DNA of 64,000 bases from Lutibacter flavus (GCF_900188355.1 NZ_FZNX01000002.1:1-64000), one strand, 5' to 3'; numbered from the stretch's first letter, positions 9,169-17,563 are shown. Notes: generated from the sequence alone by a model not told the origin. Numbers and translations: made by a program.

Positions 9169-9248
9169 GTCATTCTGAATGTAGTGCAAACCAAATGAAG
9201 AATCTTCTGCTTGAAAAGATGAGATTTTTCACTATCGCTCAGAATAAC
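9169..9248. repeat. 80-bp GTCATTCTGA-type interspersed element
   Basis: Terminal inverted repeats GTCATTCTGA (9169-9178) and TCAGAATAAC (9239-9248) flank inner GAAGAATC (9197-9204). The layout matches the element at 42639-42719. It fills most of the 266-bp gap between the two ATPase genes, which otherwise holds no ORF. Confidence 0.7.
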
Positions 9249-9262
9249 ACAAATAATATTAA

Positions 9263-10033
9263 ATGAAAGAAGAAGCTGTAATACAAGTTGAAAATTTAAC
9301 CAAAAAATTTGGTGACTTTACGGCTGTAAATGCAATTTCATTTGAAGTAAAAAAAGGAGAGATTTTTGGTTTTTTAGGAGCGAATGGAGCTGGCAAAACT
9401 ACCGCTATGAAAATGTTGATTGGTATTTACAAACCAACTTCCGGTAATGCACAGGTAGCAAGCTTTAATGTTTATAAAAACCCCAATGAGATTAAAAAAA
9501 ATATTGGCTATATGAGTCAAAAATTTGCATTGTATGATGATTTAACCGTAAAAGAAAACATTACTTTTTTTGGTGGAATTTATGGATTATCGAGATCTCA
9601 AATCAAAGAAAAAACAGCTCAACTAATTGAAGAGTTGAATTTACAAGAAACAGTGAATCAATTAGTAGGAACTTTACCTTTGGGTTGGAAGCAAAAAATT
9701 TCATTTTCAGTAGCATTATTACACAATCCTAAAATTGTTTTTTTAGATGAACCAACCAGTGGAGTTGATCCAATAACCAGACGACAATTTTGGGAAATGA
9801 TTTATGAAACTGCTAATAATGGAACTACCATATTTGTAACTACGCATTATATGGATGAAGCTGAATATTGTGATCGGGTTTCAATTATGGTAAATGGAAA
9901 TATTGAAGCTTTAGACACTCCTAAAAAACTGAAAAAACAATTTAACGTAGTAACAATGAATGATGTGTTTTTAAAATTAGCTAGAAGCCCATCCCTGACC
10001 CTCCCCTTTGGGAAGGGAGTAAAAAATGATTGA
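9263..10033 (+). CDS. ABC transporter ATP-binding protein (second half of a YbhF/RbbA-like pair)
   Basis: 256 residues. Walker A is GANGAGKTT, Walker B is IVFLDEPTSGVDP, and the switch His is in TTHYMDEAE. The signature is the non-canonical LPLGWKQK in place of LSGGQ, as in second ATPase domains of YbhF/RbbA-like exporters. The last 17 or so residues (ARSPSLTLPFGKGVKND) are encoded by an inserted repeat (9988-10083), so the native C-terminus probably ended near DVFLKLA. The fold should be intact because the addition lies after the conserved domain. Confidence 0.9.
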   Translation: MKEEAVIQVENLTKKFGDFTAVNAISFEVKKGEIFGFLGANGAGKTTAMKMLIGIYKPTSGNAQVASFNVYKNPNEIKKNIGYMSQKFALYDDLTVKENITFFGGIYGLSRSQIKEKTAQLIEELNLQETVNQLVGTLPLGWKQKISFSVALLHNPKIVFLDEPTSGVDPITRRQFWEMIYETANNGTTIFVTTHYMDEAEYCDRVSIMVNGNIEALDTPKKLKKQFNVVTMNDVFLKLARSPSLTLPFGKGVKND

Positions 10034-10083
10034 GTAAAAACTAAAAACATTAAAATTCTTCCCATTTGGGGAAGTCAGATGGG
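9988..10083. repeat. 96-bp MITE-like element at an ATPase/permease gene junction
   Basis: Imperfect terminal inverted repeats: CCCATC..CTGAC at the left and GTC..GATGGG at the right. Inner palindromes CTCCC/GGGAG and CTTCCC/GGGAAG are present. It covers the 3' end and stop codon of the ATPase gene, and its right repeat contains an ATG in frame with the permease gene. A related TTCCCC/GGGGAA palindrome occurs at 47254-47268. Confidence 0.65.
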
Positions 10084-10087
10084 ACTT

Positions 10088-11194
10088 ATGAAACGATTTA
10101 TAGGATTTATTAAAAAAGAATTTTACCATATCTTTAGGGATAAGCGATCTTTATTTATCCTTTTTGGTATGCCTATAGCTCAAATAATGCTTTTTGGATT
10201 TGCGGTAACCAATGAAATTAACAATGTTGATATTGCAATTTTAGATCACTCTAAAGACGTTACAACAAAAGAAATTATAAATAAAATTAGTGCCTCAAAA
10301 TACTTTAGTGTAAGTAATTATATTCGAAATGAAGCTGAAATTGAAACCGCCTTTAAAAAAGGAAAAATTAAAGCCGTCTTAGTTTTTGAAAAAGATTTTA
10401 GCAAAAAAATTGGTAAGGAAAACATAGCCACTATTCAAGTAATTGCTGATGCCACAGATCCAAATACGGCAAATACAATTAGCAATTATACCAGTGCCAT
10501 ATTACAAAAATATCAACAGGAAATAAACACAACTATAAAAATACCCTATCAAATTATTCCAAAAACCCGTATGGTTTATAATCCGGAGCTAAAAAGTGTT
10601 TTTATGTTTGTTCCAGGAGTAATGACAATTATTTTAATGCTGGTTTCTGCAATGATGACATCTATTTCTATTACACGGGAAAAAGAATTAGGGACTATGG
10701 AAATTTTATTAGTTTCTCCTCTAAAACCATCTCAAGTTATTGTTGGTAAAGTAGTTCCATATATTTTCTTGTCAATTATAAATGCAGTTATTATAGTTTT
10801 ATTAAGCATTTTTGTTTTTAAAATGCCAATTCAAGGAAGTTTGATTTTGTTAGGTATTGAGAGTATTTTATTTATAATTACTTCTCTTTCTTTAGGTATA
10901 TTAATCTCAACTATTTCTGCCTCACAACAAACTGCAATGATGATTTCATTAATGGCCTTAATGCTGCCAACTATTTTATTATCTGGCTTTATTTTTCCAA
11001 TAACCAGCATGCCTGTGGTATTGCAAGTAATAAGTAATATAATACCTGCAAAATGGTTTATTATCATTTTAAAAGGAATTATGTTAAAAGGCGTTGGCTT
11101 ATCTTTTGTTTGGAAAGAAACGCTGATTTTAGTTATAATGACCTTGTTTTTTATAGGATTGAGTATTAAAAAATATAAAATCAGATTAGAATAA
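10088..11194 (+). CDS. ABC-2 type permease (YbhS/YbhR-like), subunit 1
   Basis: About 368 residues. An N-terminal membrane segment (IFRDKRSLFILFGMPIAQIMLFGFAV) is followed by a large extracytoplasmic domain (about 45-165) and five further membrane helices. TREKELGTMEILLVSPLKPSQVIVGK is the usual cytoplasmic coupling motif, split here by its conserved EKE-GT-E core. The ATG at 10079 lies in the inserted repeat's right end; I prefer the ATG at 10088, which gives MKRFIGFIKKEFYHIFRD, the usual family start. Confidence 0.88.
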   Translation: MKRFIGFIKKEFYHIFRDKRSLFILFGMPIAQIMLFGFAVTNEINNVDIAILDHSKDVTTKEIINKISASKYFSVSNYIRNEAEIETAFKKGKIKAVLVFEKDFSKKIGKENIATIQVIADATDPNTANTISNYTSAILQKYQQEINTTIKIPYQIIPKTRMVYNPELKSVFMFVPGVMTIILMLVSAMMTSISITREKELGTMEILLVSPLKPSQVIVGKVVPYIFLSIINAVIIVLLSIFVFKMPIQGSLILLGIESILFIITSLSLGILISTISASQQTAMMISLMALMLPTILLSGFIFPITSMPVVLQVISNIIPAKWFIIILKGIMLKGVGLSFVWKETLILVIMTLFFIGLSIKKYKIRLE

Positions 11195-11238
11195 TTCAAT
11201 AAAAAATGAAAAAATAATAGTGAATTTTAAAAAATTGT

Positions 11239-11295
11239 GGCAATCTACTTCTGAAAAATGAGATAATCACATCGCTATCGCTACTCGTTATGACG
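11239..11295. repeat. Partial interspersed element
   Basis: The sequence AATCTACTTC ... ATCGCTACTCGTTATGACG matches the inner and right part of the element at 34003-34073 (AGATTACTTC ... TCGTAATGACG). The left end appears lost. It occupies the gap between the two permease genes. Confidence 0.5.
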
Positions 11296-11302
11296 AATTA
11301 AA

Positions 11303-12439
11303 ATGAAGAATTATAAAATGAACACAATTTTATACATTATACAAAAGGAATTCAAGCAAATCTTTAGAAATAAAGCAATGCTTCCCATTATTTTTGTACT
11401 ACCAATAATACAGTTAATAATACTGTCTAATGCAGCAACATTTGAGGTGAAAAATATTAAATTTTCTTATATCGATAACGATAAAACTTCATTTTCAAGG
11501 GAGTTAATAGAAAAATTTGACGCCTCTTCATATTTTAGTGTACAAACCGATTTTCCTTCAACTAAATTGGCAAGTTCAGCAATGTTAAACGGTGAGGTTG
11601 ATGTAATTTTAGAAATTCCACAGCATTTTGAACGTAATTTATTAAAAAACAGAATAACAGATTTGGCGGTAACCATTAATGCCATTGATGGTGCTGCCGC
11701 AGGTGTTGAAAACGTTTATATTAACCAAATTATACAACGTTTTAACAAAAATGCACAGACTGAATTAATAACCCCTTTTGACTTAATAAATATCCCTAAA
11801 AACATTGTAAGCATCCCTTCATTTTGGTTTAATAAAACCCTGAATTATAAAACATTTATGGTTCCTGGAATCTTAGTTATCTTAGTTACCATGATAACTT
11901 TATTCTTATCTGGAATGAATATTGTTCGTGAAAAAGAAATTGGCACTTTAGAGCAAATTAATGTAACACCCATAAAAAAACACCAGTTTATTATTGGCAA
12001 ATTATTTCCTTTTTGGATCATAGGTATGGGATTATTAACAATAGGATTAATAATAGCTAAAGTATTATTTAATGTTCCAATAGTTGGTAGTGTAGGGTTA
12101 ATGTATTTATACACAGGTATTTATATCTTGGTTATTTTAGGAATTGGTTTATTTATTTCAAATTTTACAGATACGCAGCAACAAGCGATGTTTATTTCCT
12201 GGTTTTTTGCTGTAATATTTATTTTAATGAGTGGCCTTTTCACTCCAATTGAAAGTATGCCACAATGGGCACAACATTTAACAGAGTTTAACCCTATTCG
12301 ATATTTTGTTGAAGTAATGCGTATGGTGATGCTTAAAGGGTCTGATTTTAATGATATTTTACCTCAGTTCTTAAAAACACTTTTTTATGCTTTTATAATG
12401 AATGGCTTAGCAGTTTGGAGCTATAGAAAAATTGCTTAA
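11303..12439 (+). CDS. ABC-2 type permease (YbhR/YbhS-like), subunit 2
   Basis: 378 residues, a paralogue of the preceding permease with the same layout. It has an N-terminal helix (IFRNKAMLPIIFVLPIIQL), an extracytoplasmic domain, then the VREKEIGTLEQINVTPIKK coupling motif and membrane helices. It completes an inner-membrane heterodimer with the upstream permease. An alternative ATG six codons in (11318) gives MNTILYIIQKEF and is equally plausible. It is the last gene of the operon; no clear terminator follows. Confidence 0.88.
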   Translation: MKNYKMNTILYIIQKEFKQIFRNKAMLPIIFVLPIIQLIILSNAATFEVKNIKFSYIDNDKTSFSRELIEKFDASSYFSVQTDFPSTKLASSAMLNGEVDVILEIPQHFERNLLKNRITDLAVTINAIDGAAAGVENVYINQIIQRFNKNAQTELITPFDLINIPKNIVSIPSFWFNKTLNYKTFMVPGILVILVTMITLFLSGMNIVREKEIGTLEQINVTPIKKHQFIIGKLFPFWIIGMGLLTIGLIIAKVLFNVPIVGSVGLMYLYTGIYILVILGIGLFISNFTDTQQQAMFISWFFAVIFILMSGLFTPIESMPQWAQHLTEFNPIRYFVEVMRMVMLKGSDFNDILPQFLKTLFYAFIMNGLAVWSYRKIA

Positions 12440-12504
12440 ATAAATTAAGGTTAATATATTTTAATAATTTACTAATAACAACTTATAAAATAACATCAAT
12501 TTTG

Positions 12505-12531
12505 TAATTTTGTATTTAGAATGATTCTAAA
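12505..12531 (+). promoter_or_regulatory. sufS promoter -7 box with overlapping 7-1-7 Fur-family-like operator
   Basis: TAATTTTG (12505-12512) is a -7 element; no good TTG partner is seen. A perfect inverted repeat TTTAGAAT-G-ATTCTAAA (12515-12531) covers the predicted transcription start near 12519. Its core is a 7-1-7 palindrome, the spacing used by Fur, PerR and Zur proteins. Control of sufS by iron or peroxide is an inference. Confidence 0.5.
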
Positions 12532-12539
12532 AAGAACAA

Positions 12540-13754
12540 ATGATAGATATTAATAAAGTTAGAGCTGATTTTCCAATATTAAAGCAAACTATAAACGGCA
12601 AACCATTAGTATATTTAGACAATGCAGCAACAGGTCAAAAACCTCAAGTTGTTATTGATAGTATTGTAAATTACTACTCAACTTTAAACGCAAATATACA
12701 TAGAGGAGTTCATACATTAAGTCAAAAAGCTACAGATGCTTATGAACTTGCACGCTTTAAAATTCAAAAACATTTTAATGCTAAACAAAACTATGAAATC
12801 ATTTTAACTGCTGGTACAACGCATAGTATTAATATAGTTGCAACCGGTTTTACTACCTTATTACAAAAAGGTGATGAAATTATAGTTTCTGCTATGGAAC
12901 ATCATTCAAATATTGTGCCTTGGCAAATGCTTTGTGAACGAACAGGAGCTATTTTAAAGGTAATTCCAATGAATTTGGATGGTGAATTAATAATGACAGC
13001 ATATGACAATTTGCTTTCAAACAAAACAAAATTAGTTTTTGTCAATCACGTTTCAAATGCACTAGGAACCATTAATCCTATTAAAGAAATAATTGATAAA
13101 GCACATAAAATCGGAGCCGCTGTTTTAATTGATGGAGCACAAGCTTGTCCACATATTAAACCAGATGTTCAGGCGTTAGATGTAGATTTTTATGTAGCAT
13201 CTGCTCATAAATTATGTGGTCCAACCGGAGTTGGAATTTTATATGGTAAAGAAGAGTGGTTAAATAAACTTCCTCCCTACCAAGGTGGTGGTGAAATGAT
13301 TAAACAAGTTACTTTTGAAAAAACAACTTATGCCGATTTACCTCATAAATTTGAAGCTGGAACACCAAATATTGCAGGAGTAATTGCATTTGGAACTGCT
13401 TTAGACTACTTAAATAATTTAGGTTTTAATAATATTGCTGCTTATGAAGCTGAATTATTAGATTACGCTACAAAAAAACTTCTCCAAATTGAAGGTTTAA
13501 AAATCTATGGTACTTCAAAAAGTAAAACCGCTGTAATTTCATTTAATATTGGAAACATACATCCATATGATATTGGTTCAATTATAGATAAATTAGGAAT
13601 TGCGGTTAGAACGGGGCATCATTGCGCACAACCAATTATGGATTTTTATAAAATACCTGGTACGGTTAGAGCCTCTTTTTCTTTTTACAATACTTTTGAA
13701 GAAGTTGATTTGTTGTATAATGCATTGGTTAAGGCTAAAACAATGCTTTCCTAA
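12540..13754 (+). CDS. sufS: Cysteine desulfurase SufS
   Basis: 404 residues, the usual length. The PLP lysine is K224 in SAHKLCGPTG and the catalytic cysteine is C362 in RTGHHCAQP, the group II (SufS/CsdA) signature. It moves sulfur from L-cysteine to a protein persulfide for Fe-S cluster assembly. No sufE or other suf gene is adjacent, so its partners must lie elsewhere. A Fur-like palindrome precedes it. A fragment of its 3' end is repeated at 15767-15840 as a duplication scar. Confidence 0.95.
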   Translation: MIDINKVRADFPILKQTINGKPLVYLDNAATGQKPQVVIDSIVNYYSTLNANIHRGVHTLSQKATDAYELARFKIQKHFNAKQNYEIILTAGTTHSINIVATGFTTLLQKGDEIIVSAMEHHSNIVPWQMLCERTGAILKVIPMNLDGELIMTAYDNLLSNKTKLVFVNHVSNALGTINPIKEIIDKAHKIGAAVLIDGAQACPHIKPDVQALDVDFYVASAHKLCGPTGVGILYGKEEWLNKLPPYQGGGEMIKQVTFEKTTYADLPHKFEAGTPNIAGVIAFGTALDYLNNLGFNNIAAYEAELLDYATKKLLQIEGLKIYGTSKSKTAVISFNIGNIHPYDIGSIIDKLGIAVRTGHHCAQPIMDFYKIPGTVRASFSFYNTFEEVDLLYNALVKAKTMLS

Positions 13755-13911
13755 ACGTTTAATAAGCCATAGTGTATTGTTTTTTCTAATAATTATATTG
13801 GATTACTCTTATTTTTTTAAAATATATTTTACTCTTGTTGTTTTTTTAACGTAACTTTATTGTATTCATCCCGAAATAGAAAATTATTAATCAAAATAAT
13901 CTAATTTTAAG

Positions 13912-14973
13912 ATGAAAAAACTTATTTTTTCCTTGGCAATATTAGCATTAGCTGTAGTTGCCTGCCAGCCAAATTCCGACGACGTTGTACCAAATCAAGA
14001 AGCTACTACAATTGACATGAGTGATTTTTATGTATACACTTATAGTGATTTAGAAAAACCTTCAAGGGATGCAAAAAACAACAAATGTCAAACTATGAAA
14101 GTATTAAACAGACAATTAAAAGAAGATCCAGGATTGGAAAACCGTATGTTTGATATTGAAAAACACACACGTACTTATATTTATTTTAAAGGGAAACCTA
14201 AAAACCCAGGTGGTGGTGGCGGTGGTACTACGCCTACGCCTACTCCAACTCCTTATATAGGTACTATTACTATCCCTGTAGTTGTAAACATTCTAGAAGA
14301 TCCTGCCCATCCTGTAACACAAGCGCATATCGATTCTCAAATTGCTATTTTGAATGCTGATTTTAATAATAATAATCCTAATACAGATGGAGTTCCCAGT
14401 GAATTTGCAGACTTAGTTGCTGACACTGAAATTACTTTTACGTTAGCTGCAATAAACAGAAAAGCTTCAATTACATCTGAATGGGGAACAAGAGACGCAA
14501 TGAAACTAGTAAGCGAAGGTGGAATAGACGCTACTGACCCTACAAATTACTTAAACATTTGGGTTTGTGAAATTGGTGGTGGAATTTTAGGTTATGCACA
14601 ATTTCCAGGTGGAACTTTAGCAACAGATGGTGTTGTTATTGGTTCAGATTACTTTGGTGAGAATGCAGCTGGTGGTGTTTACGGACATGGAAGAACTACA
14701 ACTCACGAAGTTGGCCATTGGCTAAACTTACGCCACATTTGGGGAGATGGTAGATGTCGTCAAGATGATTTTGTTGCTGATACACCAAGTTCTGATGGCG
14801 CAAATTACGGATGCCCTTCATATCCTACAGTTAACTGTAAATCAAACGATATGACCATGAACTATATGGATTATGTTGATGACAACTGTATGTATATGTT
14901 TAGTAATGGTCAAAATGATAGAATGAGAGCAATTTTTGCTACTGAAGGACCTAGAGAAAGCTTTGTACAATAA
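13912..14973 (+). CDS. M43-family (pappalysin-like) zinc metalloprotease lipoprotein, copy 1
   Basis: 353 residues. A lipoprotein signal has its Cys at residue 18 (LAVVAC). A propeptide-like region carries IDMSDFYVYT, then comes a Gly5/TP-repeat linker (about 99-114). The catalytic domain has zinc motif HEVGH (265-269) with third ligand H275 in LNLRHIWGD and a Met-turn region MTMNYMDY. MEROPS M43 enzymes are extracellular proteases. It is a tandem paralogue of the gene at 16017. A hairpin terminator follows, separating it from the small lipoprotein gene downstream. Confidence 0.92.
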   Translation: MKKLIFSLAILALAVVACQPNSDDVVPNQEATTIDMSDFYVYTYSDLEKPSRDAKNNKCQTMKVLNRQLKEDPGLENRMFDIEKHTRTYIYFKGKPKNPGGGGGGTTPTPTPTPYIGTITIPVVVNILEDPAHPVTQAHIDSQIAILNADFNNNNPNTDGVPSEFADLVADTEITFTLAAINRKASITSEWGTRDAMKLVSEGGIDATDPTNYLNIWVCEIGGGILGYAQFPGGTLATDGVVIGSDYFGENAAGGVYGHGRTTTHEVGHWLNLRHIWGDGRCRQDDFVADTPSSDGANYGCPSYPTVNCKSNDMTMNYMDYVDDNCMYMFSNGQNDRMRAIFATEGPRESFVQ

Positions 14974-14996
14974 TATATCCGTATAAAAAAGATAAT

Positions 14997-15023
14997 AAAA
15001 AGGGAGCTTAAGCTCCTTTTTTT
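14997..15023 (+). terminator. Rho-independent terminator after M43 protease copy 1
   Basis: Palindrome GGAGCTTAAGCTCC (15003-15016) followed by seven T. It lies 24 bp after the stop and 28 bp before the small lipoprotein start, so the small gene probably has its own promoter or depends on read-through. Confidence 0.8.
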
Positions 15024-15050
15024 ATCTTTATATTAAAAAATTAATCTATA

Positions 15051-15458
15051 ATGAGAACTTTAAGCACTTTTATTCTTTTTACACTTGTCTTATTTCAATC
15101 TTGTCAAAGCCAAGAAAAAATGAGTACCATTTCATTAAATTATTCAGCACAAACACGGGGATTTACTTATTCAATTCAATTAGAAAAAAATACTCTTAAA
15201 ATAAATGATAACAACGTCATTAAAAAAGTTGAATTATCAAAAATTCAACTTTTAGAAATTAACCAAGCACTTGATAAAATCGATTTTAGCGAAATTGAAA
15301 ATAATATATCAATAGATGATTTAGCAGTTGATAAAGCCATTAAAGGAACATTTAAAGTTCATTTCAGAGAAAATGTCTTTAAATTTGAGCTTAACCACAA
15401 TAAACTCCCTAAGAATATTCAAGAGCTATTTAGACGATTAGAAGCATATTTAAATTAG
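15051..15458 (+). CDS. Small lipoprotein of unknown function, copy 1 (partner of M43 protease)
   Basis: 135 residues with a lipobox ending at about residue 18 (LFQSC). I recognise no known family. It is a paralogue of the gene at 17156: shared features include YSAQTRG/YTAQTRG, NDNN.IKKVELS, FSEIENNISIDDLAVDKAIKGTF (as two adjoining blocks) and a C-terminal LPK.IQELF.RLEAYLN. Each copy follows an M43 protease gene, which suggests a functional link such as inhibitor or chaperone, but that is only inferred from position. TATCTTTA just after the terminator resembles a weak -7 element. Confidence 0.75.
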   Translation: MRTLSTFILFTLVLFQSCQSQEKMSTISLNYSAQTRGFTYSIQLEKNTLKINDNNVIKKVELSKIQLLEINQALDKIDFSEIENNISIDDLAVDKAIKGTFKVHFRENVFKFELNHNKLPKNIQELFRRLEAYLN

Positions 15459-15460
15459 AA

Positions 15461-15775
15461 TTATTTTCTCCTAAAATTAGCAGGTATTTCGCCCCAAACT
15501 TTGGCTCCCCATTTTATAGCAATTCTTGAATTGAAATATTAATAGATTACTATTTGTTTGTTTCAAATACCCCAAACCGTAAACTAAAGATGGAAAATCT
15601 CCAATACTATTAGTACCTTTTTAAAAAGGGGCTTAAATAAATTGCTCCATTTTTGTTTTTATAGCCACTCCTCTATATTCCATTTTTCTTGAGTTACCTG
15701 AACAGGCAACATCTAATGAAAAGGAATATAAATTTGTTTTCCCATTTTTTAACGACTTAGGAGGTAATTTTTCTT
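15461..15775 (-). pseudogene. Truncated remnant of the RNase H gene (duplication scar)
   Basis: Read on the minus strand, the end encodes AIKWGAKVWGEIPANFRRK-stop, matching the ETKAWGEIPADFGRK end of the intact gene at 17566. Further homology (ACSGNPGKMEYRG region, DNA 15680-15760) continues to about 15775. An internal stretch of about 130 bp is deleted near 15515-15525 and frameshifts are present. It is a relic of the tandem duplication. Confidence 0.8.
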
Positions 15776-15840
15776 TTTACAATACTTTTGGAGAAATTGA
15801 TGCTCTATATGAAATAATTTTGAGAGCAAAAACAATGCCT
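15767..15840 (+). pseudogene. 3' fragment of sufS (duplication scar)
   Basis: The plus strand reads FSFYNTFGEIDALYEIILRA then KTM, against FSFYNTFEEVDLLYNALVKA then KTM at the C-terminus of intact SufS. Homology stops around 15840. It is fused directly to the RNase H remnant at a TTTTTCTTTTT run found in both parent genes. Confidence 0.8.
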
Positions 15841-16016
15841 ATTAATTATTTAACATTTTACGGTATTCTGTTACTTTAATGGGTTTTTTCATTATTACCC
15901 TATTTAAAAGGTATATTTTTTTCATTATCTTACCTGTTTTAACATTTTTTTAATATATTCGGCTTTCTTAAAAACAAGAAAAACTCAAATATTAACTAAA
16001 AATTATTCAAATTAAC
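15841..16016 (+). other. Upstream region of M43 protease copy 2
   Basis: AT-rich sequence between the sufS fragment and the second protease gene. It is only weakly similar to the region before copy 1 (13755-13911). I see no clear TTG/TAnnTTTG promoter and no ORF. Confidence 0.5.
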
Positions 16017-17075
16017 ATGAAAAAAATCACCTTATTCTTTGCTATTATAGCATTTACGATTATTGCTTGTCAGGACAATTCTAATGAAATTACCCCAGAC
16101 CAAGAAGTTGCTGCAATTGACATGAGCGACTTTTATGTTTATACTGATGAAAATTTATCTGCAAAAGGAACTAACAACTCAAGTGGAGATAAATGTCACA
16201 GTATGAAAGTTTTAAATAAACAGTTGGATGAAAATCCAGGACTGTACACAAAAATGTACAATATCGAAAAACACACACGTCAATTTATTGCAGCTAAAAA
16301 ACCAACAACCCCAGGTGGTGGAAATGGTGGAGGTGGAACCGATCCTGGAACAGACCCTGTTGATGATGGATTAGGCGTAATAAATATCCCTGTATATTTT
16401 CACGTTGTGTATAGTAACTCTTCAGAAAATGTAAGTGACGCACAAATAACTGCTCAAATGAAAGTCTTAAACGATGACTTTAGAAAGGCAAATAATGATA
16501 TAAATCAAGTACCATCTGAATTCTCAGGTATTGCTGCTGATAGTGAAATTACATTTACTAATGCTGGTACTTTTAGACATTCAAATTCTACAACTTCTTG
16601 GGGAACTAACAATGCTGTAAAATCTGCTTACCCTCCTATTACTCCTTCAACTCACTTAAATGTTTGGGTTTGTAATATAGGTGGTGGAATTTTAGGATAT
16701 GCACAATTCCCAGGTGGCTCATCATCAACTGATGGTGTTGTTTTACTTTACTCAAGCTTACCTGGAGGGTCTGCAGCTCCATACAACGAAGGTAGAACTG
16801 CGACACATGAGGTTGGACATTATTTAAACTTAAGACATATTTGGGGAGATGGTAGATGTCGTCAAGATGATTTTGTTGCGGATACACCAAGTTCTGATGG
16901 AGCAAATTATGGTTGCCCTTCTTATCCAACAGTAAATTGTAAATCAAACGACATGACCATGAACTATATGGACTATACTGATGATGCTTGTATGTATATG
17001 TTTTCTGAAGGACAAAAATCTAGAATGAGAGCAATTTTTGCTGCTGGAGGATCCAGAGAAAGTTTTATAAACTAA
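16017..17075 (+). CDS. M43-family zinc metalloprotease lipoprotein, copy 2
   Basis: 352 residues with a lipobox Cys at 18 (TIIAC), the same IDMSDFYVYT motif, a Gly-rich linker (100-118) and HEVGH at 264-268 followed by LNLRHIWGDG. The last 85 or so residues are nearly identical to copy 1, while the N-terminal two thirds and the segment before the zinc motif are clearly diverged. The active-site residues are intact, so both copies should be enzymes; diverged upstream parts suggest different substrates or prodomains. Confidence 0.92.
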   Translation: MKKITLFFAIIAFTIIACQDNSNEITPDQEVAAIDMSDFYVYTDENLSAKGTNNSSGDKCHSMKVLNKQLDENPGLYTKMYNIEKHTRQFIAAKKPTTPGGGNGGGGTDPGTDPVDDGLGVINIPVYFHVVYSNSSENVSDAQITAQMKVLNDDFRKANNDINQVPSEFSGIAADSEITFTNAGTFRHSNSTTSWGTNNAVKSAYPPITPSTHLNVWVCNIGGGILGYAQFPGGSSSTDGVVLLYSSLPGGSAAPYNEGRTATHEVGHYLNLRHIWGDGRCRQDDFVADTPSSDGANYGCPSYPTVNCKSNDMTMNYMDYTDDACMYMFSEGQKSRMRAIFAAGGSRESFIN

Positions 17076-17096
17076 GGTTAGTTATCTTTATATACT

Positions 17097-17127
17097 AAAA
17101 AAGACGCTTTACAAAGCGTCTTTTTTT
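17097..17127 (+). terminator. Rho-independent terminator after M43 protease copy 2
   Basis: GACGCTTT/AAAGCGTC stem followed by seven T, in the same relative place as the terminator after copy 1 but unrelated in sequence. Confidence 0.8.
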
Positions 17128-17155
17128 ATATCTTTAAATTACAATTTATTTTACA

Positions 17156-17563
17156 ATGAAAATTATTACACCGCTTTTTTTAGTAATCACTGTATTTACA
17201 ATTTCTTGTAATAGTCAAGAAAAAACTAATGATATAATCATAAATTATACTGCTCAAACTAGAGGCTATATTTATTCACTACAATTAGAAAATAATACTC
17301 TCGAAATAAATGATAACAACGCCATTAAAAAAGTTGAATTATCTGAAAAACAACAAATTAAAATAGATAGTTTATTAAATTCTATAAACTTTAGCGAAAT
17401 TGAAAACAATATATCGATAGATGATTTAGCCGTTGACAAAGCTATAAAAGGAACTTTTAATACTTATTTCAAAGAAAAGGTTTTTGAGTATGAGTTCGAC
17501 CACAATAAGCTCCCAAAGGATATTCAAGAGCTATTTAAACGATTAGAAGCATATTTAAATTAA
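17156..17563 (+). CDS. Small lipoprotein of unknown function, copy 2
   Basis: 135 residues with a lipobox (FTISC, about residue 18). It is a close paralogue of the gene at 15051 and has the same position behind an M43 protease. No known domain is recognised. It converges on the RNase H gene with only 2 bp between the stops. Retention of both copies with intact frames, while the flanking rnhA and sufS duplicates decayed, suggests that the protein is useful. Confidence 0.75.
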   Translation: MKIITPLFLVITVFTISCNSQEKTNDIIINYTAQTRGYIYSLQLENNTLEINDNNAIKKVELSEKQQIKIDSLLNSINFSEIENNISIDDLAVDKAIKGTFNTYFKEKVFEYEFDHNKLPKDIQELFKRLEAYLN

